Of a stretch of 64,000 nt of DNA, positions 51,209 through 59,626 are shown one piece after another. The stretch is taken from contig NZ_JAGIOA010000001.1 of the NCBI RefSeq assembly GCF_017876435.1, forward strand, positions 372,001-436,000, read 5' to 3'. Numbering within the stretch: position 1 is the first letter of the stretch; every line of letters begins with the position of its first letter. The DNA is from Microbacterium phyllosphaerae (GTDB taxonomy: Bacteria > Actinomycetota > Actinomycetes > Actinomycetales > Microbacteriaceae). The notes beneath the pieces are model-generated. The model was not told the DNA's origin. It did not search any database and saw only the letters and a program-made list of their open reading frames with translations. A program made the position numbers and the translations under genes.

Positions 51209-52317
51209 GTGCTCGGGACCACGACGTTGACGCCGGCTGCGATCTTGGGACCGGATATCTCTACTCGCCCCCCAGCGAACAGCCCCGTCGTGACGGGCAC
51301 CTGATCGGTGTCGCCGTCTGCATCGATGATCTCCACTCCGAAGTCGCCACCGGGAAGGGCAATCAGAGACTCCAGCGGGACGGACAAGACCCCTTCGCGG
51401 GTCTCCGAAGGAACGTTCACCGTGACGTTGGCTTTCTGGATACCGACGGCGTCCTCCGCGTTCACGAGGGTGATGGCAACCGGGATGACCACTGTGGTGG
51501 AGCCGTTCGCTTCCCTTTCGGTCGGTTGACCGACGCTCGTGATCACCCCGGCGGTGGTGACGCCGCCCGGAAGTTGCACGTCGACGGTCACGTCCACCAC
51601 GGCAAGCCTTTGATCGGCGAGTTTCACATCAGCCGTGACCGCCTGCTCGAGTGCGGAGATGCTGAGTACGGGGACGCCTGCGCCGACATGGCTTCCGACA
51701 GGAGCGAGAACCTCCGCGACGCGAATGCTGGACTCCGTGAAGACGACCCGCCCGAATTCGATCCTCCCGGTCTCGGGTTGGCCCGTGGCTTTCTGCCATG
51801 AGTAGATCGCTTCCACCGTGCTCCAAGTGAATTTCTGGTCTGGTTCTGCGTCGAAGTGGCCCGCAGCCCGGAGGGTGTTTTCGAGCTGTTGGATGTCGGG
51901 CCCATTGTCCATCCCGGACTCGAAGGGTCGCCAAGCGGGCAGCGCCCCGTCGAAGAGAAACACACCTTGGTTGTTGACGGAGAACAGAACTTCGCCGCGG
52001 CCGATGACAGCGCCGGGCGACGGGGTGCTCGTCAATGTGCCGCGGACCTCGGAGGACAGGTCTCTCGTGTGGGCGAAGTCAAGCACGCCCGGAATGGTTC
52101 GAGTGCCGGAGAGGGTGCCTTCTTCCACCGAGACGCTGTGCGGTCGTGCGTCCGTAGATGATGACTCCGGTGTCGGGGCAGTCGCGTAAGCGACGCACGC
52201 GAACGCGGTTCCCATCGCGACTGCCGCTCCGATCACACCCAGTATCCACCGATGTCGCCGTCGTGCGGGTGGCTGCTCGGGAATATCATCCGTCGTGTCT
52301 TGCTCCGTGAAGGTCAT
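51205..52317 (-). CDS. MacA-like adaptor with peptidoglycan-binding domain, cassette 3
   Basis: From the ATG at 52317 the product is 370 residues; an upstream in-frame start would overlap the lipoprotein gene. A membrane anchor (WILGVIGAAVAMGTAFACVA) is followed by SVEEGTLSGTRTIPGVLDF, the strand set before the barrel. A peptidoglycan-binding-like module comes next (NGPDIQQLENTLRAAGHF, STVEAIYSWQKATG). The beta-rich end contains VPLESLIALPGGDFGVEII, like other HlyD-type adaptors. Confidence 0.88.
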   Translation of the reverse strand: MTFTEQDTTDDIPEQPPARRRHRWILGVIGAAVAMGTAFACVAYATAPTPESSSTDARPHSVSVEEGTLSGTRTIPGVLDFAHTRDLSSEVRGTLTSTPSPGAVIGRGEVLFSVNNQGVFLFDGALPAWRPFESGMDNGPDIQQLENTLRAAGHFDAEPDQKFTWSTVEAIYSWQKATGQPETGRIEFGRVVFTESSIRVAEVLAPVGSHVGAGVPVLSISALEQAVTADVKLADQRLAVVDVTVDVQLPGGVTTAGVITSVGQPTEREANGSTTVVIPVAITLVNAEDAVGIQKANVTVNVPSETREGVLSVPLESLIALPGGDFGVEIIDADGDTDQVPVTTGLFAGGRVEISGPKIAAGVNVVVPST

Positions 52318-52331
52318 CGTGCGCCGGCCTT

Positions 52332-52862
52332 TCACTGCACGGGCCGAGTGACGGCGCCACCACCGCACTCTTCCGCTACTTCCGGCGGCGCATCGGCGGG
52401 GAAGGTCATCGTCTTAACGCTGTCAGGGTCGGGCACGTCGTACCCGTGCTCGCGGTAGCATTCGGCAGCATCGCGCGCCCACTCCAGCACTTTGCCGTCG
52501 ACCGTCTTCTTCTCCTCGGGGGACAATGCGGGCGGGTCGCCGAGCTTCTCCGAGCAGGTCGCCGAGGCGGCCTCCATCGCCGCGGCGTCCCCTCCCATAG
52601 CGGACGACGATGTCATCCCGCCGCCCATCTCCTTCGGGTCGGCGTAGTCGACGCCCTGCTCACGCATGCACTCTGCGAAGTCGAGCTGCCATGTCATCAT
52701 GGCGCTGAGTTCTTCTCCGTCCTTCTGCGAGCTGCCGCCTCCCTTCGGCTGCGGTTCCGAGTTCCCGGACGGGGCGCAAGCGGCAAGCGAGAGGGCAAGG
52801 AGCGGGACGGCGATGAGTGCCGCGGGTGTGAGCCGACGACGTCCCGTGCGATTGATGAACAT
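52332..52862 (-). CDS. Lipoprotein of export cassette 3
   Basis: RBS AAGGAAG before the ATG. The 176-residue product has a lipobox (LLALSLAACAPSG) with the cysteine near residue 29. Two copies of the cassette motif follow: FAECMREQGVDYADP and AAECYREHGYDVPDP, an internal repeat in which each unit reads C-x-R-E-x-G-x-D-x-x-D-P. Three more cysteines complete the set. No secreted small protein precedes it here, unlike cassettes 1 and 2. It is the first gene of the minus-strand operon and faces the two-component system. Confidence 0.85.
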   Translation of the reverse strand: MFINRTGRRRLTPAALIAVPLLALSLAACAPSGNSEPQPKGGGSSQKDGEELSAMMTWQLDFAECMREQGVDYADPKEMGGGMTSSSAMGGDAAAMEAASATCSEKLGDPPALSPEEKKTVDGKVLEWARDAAECYREHGYDVPDPDSVKTMTFPADAPPEVAEECGGGAVTRPVQ

Positions 52863-53007
52863 GGTGCTTCCTTTCGTTCGACAGCGGGCTCGCTGCTGTG
52901 AAGAAAGTTCACCAAGAGGCGGGTAAAGGTGGCGTTCAGTCCAGGGTTTACCTCACTCTTATGCGGGGAGTGCTTCACTGGTGATAACCCGAAAAGCTGG
53001 AGCTGTC
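52863..53007. promoter_or_regulatory. Divergent promoter region of cassette 3 and the two-component system
   Basis: The 145 bases between the divergent starts hold a TTCACCAAGAGGCGG near 52908-52922 and other short repeats, but no certain -10/-35 pair. A response-regulator site is expected here, by gene order. Confidence 0.4.
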
Positions 53008-53673
53008 ATGCGTGCATTGATCGTCGAAGACGTGACATATCTGGCCGAGGCGATCCGAACGGGGCTTCGTCGAGAGATGATCGCTGCAGATATGGTCCAC
53101 GACGGTGCCGCCGCGCTCGAGTACCTATCGGTGAACGACTACGACGTCGTCATCCTGGACCGAGACATACCCGAAGTCCACGGCGATGAGGTCTGCGGGT
53201 GGATCGCTGAGCACCGCCCCCGCTGCCGCGTGCTGATGCTCACAGCCGCGCATTCTCTAGGAGAGAAGGTCGCCGGCTTCGAGCGAGGAGCGGACGACTA
53301 CATCGTGAAACCGTTCGCGTTCCCGGAACTCGTCGCGCGTCTGCGCGCCCTCGGGCGGCGGGCGGGGGCATCACATCCCCCGATGCTGGAGGCTCACGGA
53401 GTACGACTCGACGCGTTCCGTCGGGAAGCATATCGGGATGGTCGACTCCTCCGCTTGACGAACAAGGAGTTCGCGGTGCTGGAGCTCCTGATGCTTGCTG
53501 ACGGAGGTGTGCTCAGCGCCGAAACGCTATTGGAGAAGGCATGGGACGAGAACGCCGACCCATTCACGAACACGGTCCGTGTCACACTGTCGAACCTGCG
53601 CAAGGCCCTCTCGGAACCGCGCCTCATACACACGGTCGTCGGCGCGGGGTATCGCTTCGGAGCCTCAGCGTGA
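53008..53673 (+). CDS. OmpR/PhoB-type response regulator
   Basis: ATG at 53008 with GGAG six bases upstream. The 221-residue product has a receiver domain with the phosphorylation site D51 in VVILDRDIPE, the Thr of MLTAAHS and the Lys of DYIVKPFAF. It then has a winged-helix effector domain (LLRLTNKEFAVLELLML, TLSNLRKAL, VGAGYRF). It overlaps the kinase gene by GTGA. It probably controls the divergent cassette 3, as is usual for envelope-stress or bacteriocin-exporter operons. Confidence 0.95.
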   Translation: MRALIVEDVTYLAEAIRTGLRREMIAADMVHDGAAALEYLSVNDYDVVILDRDIPEVHGDEVCGWIAEHRPRCRVLMLTAAHSLGEKVAGFERGADDYIVKPFAFPELVARLRALGRRAGASHPPMLEAHGVRLDAFRREAYRDGRLLRLTNKEFAVLELLMLADGGVLSAETLLEKAWDENADPFTNTVRVTLSNLRKALSEPRLIHTVVGAGYRFGASA

Positions 53674-54932
53674 GCGACGACGACCGCATCTCGACGAGCA
53701 TCGTGCGCGCCTGGCGTCGGCGCTTCACGTTCCGGGCACGGCTGACCGTCGCGTTCACCACACTGTTCGGGATCGCGGGAATCACCATCGTTCTCGTCGT
53801 GACCGTCTTCATGCGAACCATCCCGGTCTACACACCAGCGGTCGCCACCCGCGGGGAGGTGACCGAGGCAGTTCCACTCAGTGAGGTGGAGGAGTCCCTC
53901 CCCGCAGGAGCGGGTTCCGTGGCCGTCAGCGCGGACGGAATCGTGCTCCGGGACCCTGCAGGAATCCTGAACGTCTCGTTCATCGTCTCACTCGTTGTCC
54001 TGACAATCCTTATCGCTGCCGGCGCCGTGGCCGCGTGGTTCATCGCCGGCCGGATGCTGCGACCGCTGCAGGCCATCAACCACGCCGCGCAGCTCGCCAG
54101 CACCGGCACCCTCAGCCACCGTGTTGGCCTCCAAGGACCCAACGATGAACTTCGCGACCTGTCTGACACATTCGACATGATGCTCGGTCGGCTCGATGAT
54201 GCCTTCCAATCCCACCAGAGGTTCGCGGCGAACGCTTCGCACGAACTGCGCACGCCCCTGGCGACCACCCAGACGTTGCTCGAAGTGGCGTTGGCTGACC
54301 CCGAAGCTAGTGCGGCGGAACTCCGCGAGGTCGCGGCACGCGTACTTGCCACGAACAAGAGCAACACGGAGATCATCGAAGCGTTGCTGTCGCTCGCCGA
54401 CATCGGGACGAGAAGTGTTGGTGAAGACCCGGTGGATCTCGGCGCGCTGATGAATGAGGTCGTGGCGACCGCGCGGGATGAAGCGGACGCAGCGTGTATC
54501 GAGGTGCGCGTCGTGACGCGGCGCACCGTCACCGTCGGTGACACAGCGCTCCTCAGACAGGCTTTCATGAACCTCGTACTCAATGCCATCCGCCATAACC
54601 TTCCGGGTGGATACGTCGAGGTCCTCGTCACGCCAACGGCGTCCGGCCCGACGATCCGCGTGGAGAACACCGGACCCGCACTCGCCTCGGCCCGCTTGGA
54701 CGCGCTTCGCGAACCTTTCGCCCGAGGCTCCGGGCGTGTAGAGACAGAGCGACGTGGACATGGTCTGGGACTAGCCATCGCCGCCACCGCCATCGAGCAC
54801 CAGCAAGGAACGCTCACTCTCACCCCTCGAACAGCGGGCGGCGTGATTGCATTCGTCGCCCTACCTGCGTTATCCAGGCGGGATAGCGAACCGGATACAT
54901 CCACGAACTACACGAGTAACATGTCAGTGTGA
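53670..54932 (+). CDS. Membrane sensor histidine kinase
   Basis: GTG start inside the regulator stop. The 420-residue product has two membrane helices: one near residues 26-50 (TTLFGIAGITIVLVVTVF) and one near 110-130 (LVVLTILIAAGAVAAWFIAG). They enclose a 60-residue external loop. A HAMP region follows, then the H-box FAANASHELRTPLATTQ (H near residue 190) and the ATP domain with N-box MNLVLNAIRHN and G-box GHGLGLAIAATA. The small external loop suggests sensing of a membrane-active molecule or of the exporter itself. Confidence 0.94.
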   Translation: MSDDDRISTSIVRAWRRRFTFRARLTVAFTTLFGIAGITIVLVVTVFMRTIPVYTPAVATRGEVTEAVPLSEVEESLPAGAGSVAVSADGIVLRDPAGILNVSFIVSLVVLTILIAAGAVAAWFIAGRMLRPLQAINHAAQLASTGTLSHRVGLQGPNDELRDLSDTFDMMLGRLDDAFQSHQRFAANASHELRTPLATTQTLLEVALADPEASAAELREVAARVLATNKSNTEIIEALLSLADIGTRSVGEDPVDLGALMNEVVATARDEADAACIEVRVVTRRTVTVGDTALLRQAFMNLVLNAIRHNLPGGYVEVLVTPTASGPTIRVENTGPALASARLDALREPFARGSGRVETERRGHGLGLAIAATAIEHQQGTLTLTPRTAGGVIAFVALPALSRRDSEPDTSTNYTSNMSV

Positions 54933-55014
54933 CACCACGCTCCTGATCGGTTCCGCTCGGCCGCCGACCAATCTCGCGCTCGGGGCAACTCTGCCGAACC
55001 GAAAGGAAGACGTT

Positions 55015-55488
55015 ATGACCGTTGGCCTCCTGGTCGTTGAGGACACCCCTGCGTCCGAGGACATTCGCGCGCTCATCGATGCGAACGTCCGTGACAATTA
55101 CGAGACGTCACCTGCGGACAGCGTGCATGTCTTCGACGCCGCCGCTCTTGGGTCTCCGTATGTGACCTTGTGGTCGGCGAGGGACGCGGCGACTCGGACG
55201 CTTCTCGGAATCGGCGCTATCGCACGCCTGACGGCAACGAGCGTCGAGCTGAAGTCGATGCGCACAGTCGAGGAGGCACGCGGCCGTGGCGTCGCCAGCC
55301 AGATCGTGCGCACCATTCGTGATGTATGCCGCGAACGAGGCATCGAGGTGATCTTTTTGGAAACCGGGGTCGAGGATTTCTTCGCGCCTGCCCGTGCGAT
55401 GTACGCGAAGCTCGGTTTCGTGGAATGCGGACCGTTCGGCGACTACGTCGAGGATTCGAACACGGTCTTCATGACGCTACGCGTTTGA
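55015..55488 (+). CDS. GNAT-family N-acetyltransferase
   Basis: RBS AAAGGAAG. The 157-residue product has the GNAT core: SVELKSMRTVEEARGRGVAS with the acetyl-CoA pyrophosphate loop R-x-R-G-V-A, then LETGVEDFFAPARAMYAKLG and the C-terminal CGPFGDYVEDSNTVFMTLRV. LETG and a closing GPFGDY are typical of YjaB/ElaA-like small-molecule or peptide acetyltransferases. A decayed copy lies at 63460-63797. A TGACATGTTA motif stands upstream, inside the kinase end. Confidence 0.92.
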   Translation: MTVGLLVVEDTPASEDIRALIDANVRDNYETSPADSVHVFDAAALGSPYVTLWSARDAATRTLLGIGAIARLTATSVELKSMRTVEEARGRGVASQIVRTIRDVCRERGIEVIFLETGVEDFFAPARAMYAKLGFVECGPFGDYVEDSNTVFMTLRV

Positions 55489-55550
55489 CTCCCGACCTCA
55501 AGACTGCGCGCGCTCGCCAAACCCGGCCGATGTGAGTACCAGCGCGAAAG

Positions 55551-55582
55551 GCCCCGTCAAGGCGTGACTCGACGGGGCTTTT
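55551..55582 (+). terminator. Rho-independent terminator after the GNAT gene
   Basis: GCCCCGTC (55551-55558) pairs with GACGGGGC (55571-55578), followed by TTTTCG. It lies 63 bases after the acetyltransferase stop and faces the remnant of the surface-protein gene. Confidence 0.8.
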
Positions 55583-55594
55583 CGCGTTCCAGGG

Positions 55595-55861
55595 CTACGG
55601 GCGCCCTCCCGGCTCCTGCACCTGGGATTGGAGGTGTTGACGGTTGAACGGGCTTAGCTCGTACAACGGCGACGTCATCGTCACGGACGTCCAGAACTGA
55701 TCTGTGCTTTGCCCGGCGTAGGTGTTCAGGAGTGTCACGGTCACCGTGGAAGGTCGGCACCGATTCTCCCCATCGTCAACACAACAGTGCCGGGGCAGTG
55801 CCCTGTAGAGCACTGCCCCACGTATCCCGGGTTCGCATTCGCCGATCTCCCTGGCGTCGAA
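55595..55861 (-). pseudogene. Decayed copy of the C-terminus of the 735-residue surface protein
   Basis: The end reads TVTLLNTYAGQSTDQFW, then LYELSPFNRQHLQSQVQEPGG. It matches VPLVNQYTGPNTDEF and LDELSPFNRQYIQSAVTQP of the gene at 56081. A second frame upstream gives GRSANANPGYVGQCSTG and PGTVVLTMGRIGADL, matching PGADPNAYPGYRVSCETGDR and PGTIVLSLERTGADV. A frameshift separates the two pieces. This is a duplicated, broken C-terminal segment. Confidence 0.8.
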
Positions 55862-56027
55862 CGAACACTCGGCCCGGATTTCGTCCCGAAGAGTGGCCGG
55901 GCTGAGAGTGCGCACCATCCGCCCACACGCCGCGCGCCTGGAGCGAGCGAGCGTAGCGCCGCTCGCACGCGGGAGCGATCCCCACATTCGGTCTCGGCAT
56001 CCACTCCCGTGTAGCGCACCCGGAACA

Positions 56028-56075
56028 CGAACGCGCCCACCATCCCGAAGATCTTCGAGGTAGTGGGCGCGTTCG
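56028..56075. terminator. 13-bp hairpin after the surface operon
   Basis: CGAACGCGCCCAC (56028-56040) pairs with GTGGGCGCGTTCG (56063-56075). The loop contains the palindrome CGAAGATCTTCG. It lies six bases after the stop of the 735-residue protein on the minus strand. Confidence 0.8.
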
Positions 56076-56080
56076 CGTTC

Positions 56081-58288
56081 CTACGGTCGCGAGTAGGGCT
56101 GGGTGACCGCGCTCTGAATGTACTGCCGGTTGAACGGGCTCAACTCGTCAAGGGTTGACGACATGGTGATGGAGCTCGAGAACTCGTCGGTGTTCGGGCC
56201 GGTGTACTGGTTGACGAGAGGAACAGTGACTGTCTCGAACGGGAGTACACCACTGACGACGTCCGCACCCGTCCGTTCGAGGGACAGCACGATGGTTCCG
56301 GGGCGATCCCCCGTCTCGCAGGAGACCCTGTACCCGGGGTAGGCGTTCGGGTCGGCTCCTGGTGCGCACGGCCCGACGATGATTTCGGTCGGCGATGAGT
56401 CGTAGGTCAGCGATCCGAACGGGTCAAGACCGGTGTCGAGCACGACCAGCCAGGTCAACTTCTCGCCTTGGCGCATGTCGAACACGTCGCCGGTCGAGCG
56501 GACAATGTCCCACGTGTAGGTGCCGCGCTCACCGCGGTACCAGTTCCGGTCGTCTGCGGCGTTTCGCATATTCGCGTTGAAGACACCGAGCGAGTTCACC
56601 TTCTGCAGTCGCAGGTCGAACCCAGCGGATACGACACCCACCGTCGGCTGCAGGCCGGTGACGCGCGTGGACACGTCCACGGAACCATCAATGTGCGCCA
56701 GTCCGACATACGAGTACCGAAGATAGGTGGTGAAAGACGTGCCGGCGGGGATGTTGACCCAGCCGTTGCTCCCCTGCCACACGAGATTAACGCTCATCGT
56801 GCGGACCAACGGCTCACCGTCGGGGATGAAGCATTGAACCTGAAGCCCCGGGAGCAGCTCCGTGCCGTATGTGCAGTCACCGAGCCTGGATACATCAAAA
56901 GCCAAACCCCCAACCTCGTCGGGGACAGAAGGCGTAGACAGGTTGTAGGAGATCGTGTCGCCACGCTTGAGGTACACGCGCTGTTCCGCGTCCGTGATCA
57001 CCAGAGACATCTTGCCCTGGTCTCCGAGCCGCCAGTCCGTGTCCGCCCCGGTCTCGTTCGTCACGGTCAGGTTGTACGCACCAAGCGTGGAGGCACCATA
57101 CAGTGTTGTCGCGAAATCGGCGGAGACGGGCCCAGCGACCGGCGTCGCCATGTTGGTGTCAAGGCTGACCGTGCTCTGTCCATTCAGTTCGGCCGTCCCC
57201 GTGACCGCAGCCTTCAGCGGCAGGGTAAACGTGGTGCGCGAGAGACCATCAGACGGAGACGTGCTGGTCTTCGTGAACGTCACCACACGACCCGTGTCCC
57301 TTGCCGGGTCGGCGCCCGTCGTTTCACAAGTAATGTCGAAGCCTTCGAGGAAGGCATCCGATGCCGCCTGGGCACACACATCCTCGCCGGGGCGTGCATC
57401 GAACTGAAGCGCACCGGTGTTCGCTGCCGCCGGGGCGGAGAACAGGTCGATGTCGACGCTGAAGCTCTCCCCAGCCAGCATCCTCACGGATTCCCCGGCA
57501 TACGACGGGTCGGCGACGGAGAAGGAGAGCAGACCCTTTTCCTTCTCGAACCACCCTCCGGCCCCACCGGAGCTGACAGCGCTCACGTTGTGAAGCCCGA
57601 GTGGAGAGGGGGGAACGTCGTAGGTCACCTGGGTGTCCGCCTGCCGGCCTGGCAGGATCGTCTCTCCGTCCGTCGGCAAGGTGAGCGCCATTGTCAACGG
57701 TTCGGTTGCCACATACAGCAGCGGGTCTGCGGTCACTCCGATGTCCACCTGAAGAGCGTTCCAGTCCTGAGCGGTGAGCTCGCGGTTCGCGTGCAGCAGG
57801 AGCTGTGTGGAGCCGTCGCTGATGAGGCACTCGACGGTGTCCAGGAACGCGAAGGTGGGCGCCTGCGAGGGTGCGCACCAGTTCGCTGCATATCCCGGCG
57901 TGGTGGTGGGGGCCGGGGTGTTGTTCACTGTCAGCTGCGCGGGCACATCGATCCTCAGCGCGATGATGTCGCCGTCGGTCACTCGCGGGAGGGCGGCCTC
58001 CACGTTGTCGACGTCCCGAAGCAGATCGACGCTGAGGACACCCTCTTCGGCGTCAGAGAGTTCTGCGGAGGCGTCGATGCCGGTGACGCTGAGGCGGTGC
58101 GGCGCGACATCGGATCCGGTGTACCCGGAGATGTCGAAACGGTTGTCGAAGATCGTGGATTCGGATGTCACGAGGGCACCCACCGCAAGGGGGGCAGCGA
58201 CGGCAGGGATCGATACCGCAGCGAGCACTCCCCAAATCCGGCGCTGGGTGCGGGTGGTGAGGAAAGGTCTGAGTCGGGACGAGCTCAT
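56081..58288 (-). CDS. 735-residue surface protein with a TasA/SipW-type signal
   Basis: The N-terminus (RRIWGVLAAVSIPAVAAPL, then GALVTSESTIFDNRFDISG) closely matches the signal region of the filament-type protein at 59627 (GGALVTTNSTIFDNVFETE). It should therefore be exported and cut by the same dedicated signal peptidase. The remainder is beta-rich, with about four modules of some 130 residues (endings such as SLGVFNANMRN and TLGAYNLTVTNETG repeat), each with paired cysteines. No sortase signal is at the C-terminus (AVTQPYSRP), so it may be held by partner proteins. It overlaps the LAETG gene upstream by ATGA and closes the operon. Confidence 0.88.
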   Translation of the reverse strand: MSSSRLRPFLTTRTQRRIWGVLAAVSIPAVAAPLAVGALVTSESTIFDNRFDISGYTGSDVAPHRLSVTGIDASAELSDAEEGVLSVDLLRDVDNVEAALPRVTDGDIIALRIDVPAQLTVNNTPAPTTTPGYAANWCAPSQAPTFAFLDTVECLISDGSTQLLLHANRELTAQDWNALQVDIGVTADPLLYVATEPLTMALTLPTDGETILPGRQADTQVTYDVPPSPLGLHNVSAVSSGGAGGWFEKEKGLLSFSVADPSYAGESVRMLAGESFSVDIDLFSAPAAANTGALQFDARPGEDVCAQAASDAFLEGFDITCETTGADPARDTGRVVTFTKTSTSPSDGLSRTTFTLPLKAAVTGTAELNGQSTVSLDTNMATPVAGPVSADFATTLYGASTLGAYNLTVTNETGADTDWRLGDQGKMSLVITDAEQRVYLKRGDTISYNLSTPSVPDEVGGLAFDVSRLGDCTYGTELLPGLQVQCFIPDGEPLVRTMSVNLVWQGSNGWVNIPAGTSFTTYLRYSYVGLAHIDGSVDVSTRVTGLQPTVGVVSAGFDLRLQKVNSLGVFNANMRNAADDRNWYRGERGTYTWDIVRSTGDVFDMRQGEKLTWLVVLDTGLDPFGSLTYDSSPTEIIVGPCAPGADPNAYPGYRVSCETGDRPGTIVLSLERTGADVVSGVLPFETVTVPLVNQYTGPNTDEFSSSITMSSTLDELSPFNRQYIQSAVTQPYSRP

Positions 58289-58941
58289 GACTGGGGTCCG
58301 TTCTGAATGAGGGCCGACGCGTCCGAGTCACGGGACCGGTCGCGGCGCCGCAGGCTCGCGAGAAGCAGCCCGAGCATGGTGAGTAGAAGAGCCCACAGAA
58401 GCAGGGCATGCGGTTCAGCACCGGTCTCGGCGAGACCATCGCTGCGCTCCATAGCGTGGAACTGGAGGTGGACGACCGTTGTGCTCGCTGTGCGCTCTGC
58501 ACCTGAGTCAGCAATCGCGGCGTTCACGCACACGTTCACGGATGAGTGGGCCGGAACAACTGTCTGGTGGAGCCCGTCGACGTTGTTCATCGCGGTGAGG
58601 CGCCCCGCGTCGAACACTGCATCGGCACAGCTGCCTACGACGTCGGTTTGCAGTCCGATTTCGGTGAACCGCGGGCTTGTGCTGGCAGGTTCGTCCAGTT
58701 CTGCTGTCAGGTAGACAGCGAGCGGGGACGCACCGGAATTTGTCAGGGTGAGCATGCGCGCCTGCGGCACTCCGGGTTCGAGCACGACTTCGAATAGCGC
58801 CGAGCCCGGTGTGACGGTGAGATCTGACGCGTCCTCCGCATGTGCAGCGCTGGGAACAAACACCGTTGCAAGGGTCAGGAGGACACTGGCCGCGGTCACG
58901 CTCAGAGTGCGGACGAGTGCGGGAGGAAGATTCACGGTCAT
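58285..58941 (-). CDS. Sortase-anchored (LAETG) surface protein
   Basis: The 218-residue product has a signal peptide (LSVTAASVLLTLATVFVP, cut after AHA near residue 36). It has a single beta-sandwich domain with two cysteines, and the C-terminal sorting signal LAETGAEP, followed by a helix (LLLWALLLTMLGLLLASL) and RRRDRSRDSD. LAxTG is the signal read by class E sortases of high-GC Gram-positive bacteria. No sortase gene is in the window, so a housekeeping enzyme must act. In the operon it may be the wall anchor for the filament protein and the 735-residue protein. Confidence 0.9.
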   Translation of the reverse strand: MTVNLPPALVRTLSVTAASVLLTLATVFVPSAAHAEDASDLTVTPGSALFEVVLEPGVPQARMLTLTNSGASPLAVYLTAELDEPASTSPRFTEIGLQTDVVGSCADAVFDAGRLTAMNNVDGLHQTVVPAHSSVNVCVNAAIADSGAERTASTTVVHLQFHAMERSDGLAETGAEPHALLLWALLLTMLGLLLASLRRRDRSRDSDASALIQNGPQS

Positions 58942-59474
58942 GCCTTTACGGAATCGGTGAGGTCGGCGGGCGACGTGACAGCGGCGGTTGTGTCCGTTTC
59001 TTTCCTGCGGCGGCGCAGCGGGACAACCAGCAAGATGAGAGCAACAGCAGCGAGCGGGAAGCGGATCAGCGGATGCTGAGTAGCGCGATAGACGACTGCT
59101 GCGTCACCGGCAAGGACGAGGCGGGGCGTTCCCATCACCTGGTCTTCGGTGATGGGGTTGGGGTCTGGGGTGTCGTTGTTGTCGCCCTTGAGGATCGCCC
59201 CGTCAGCGCTCGGTTCAAGGACGCGGTGCACGTACTGGGTGCTCTTGTCCCCGGGAGTGAATGCGACGACGACGATGGCCCCGGGAGTGGTGAGTTCGTT
59301 GCCCGTGGGCTCCTGAACGACGAGTACGTCGCCGACCTCGTAGGTCGGTCGCATGGATTCGCCGGTGACGGTCATGTAGTAGTCACCGGTTGCGAACTGC
59401 CAGACGAAGGGGGCTGCCAAGGCGGCAAGTGTGAGTGCGGCGAGCATCCGCACAGCGAAAATGAAAGTGTTCAT
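58938..59474 (-). CDS. SipW-type signal peptidase I
   Basis: The 178-residue product has an N-terminal helix, then TGESMRPTYEVGDVLVV with the catalytic S40, and QYVHRVLEP with H83 in place of the bacterial lysine. That Ser-His pair is typical of the SipW/ER-type branch. GDNNDTPDPNPI is the conserved GDNN box. A second membrane helix lies near residue 150 (LIRFPLAAVALILLVVPL), followed by RRRRK. The start at 59474 is chosen because it leads directly into the helix. It overlaps the next gene by ATGA. Such enzymes cut the alternate-type signals of TasA-like proteins, and both such proteins lie in this operon. Confidence 0.93.
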   Translation of the reverse strand: MNTFIFAVRMLAALTLAALAAPFVWQFATGDYYMTVTGESMRPTYEVGDVLVVQEPTGNELTTPGAIVVVAFTPGDKSTQYVHRVLEPSADGAILKGDNNDTPDPNPITEDQVMGTPRLVLAGDAAVVYRATQHPLIRFPLAAVALILLVVPLRRRRKETDTTAAVTSPADLTDSVKA

Positions 59475-59513
59475 GGCGTCCGATTCGGGTCGAGCCGATG
59501 AGATGAGTGGGGG

Positions 59514-59549
59514 GGATCCAGGGCAGCTCACTGGTGAGCCGCCCTGGAC
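59514..59549 (-). terminator. Imperfect hairpin between the filament-type gene and the signal peptidase gene
   Basis: An 18-base arm containing TCCAGGGC and CTCAC at 59514-59531 pairs, with two mismatches, with 59532-59549. It stands 78 bases after the filament-gene stop and could end most transcripts, so that the subunit is made in large excess. Confidence 0.6.
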
Positions 59550-59626
59550 CCTGCTGCTTCGAGCGCAGAGCTCGAATGATGCAGCCAGGCAATCGGGGAG
59601 TGATTGCCGTCCTACCGACGTGGGGA

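Noticed and set aside
56468..58306. A 612-codon plus-strand frame
   Set aside because: It is fully antisense to the 735-residue surface protein, with composition typical of the complementary frame of a GC-rich gene.
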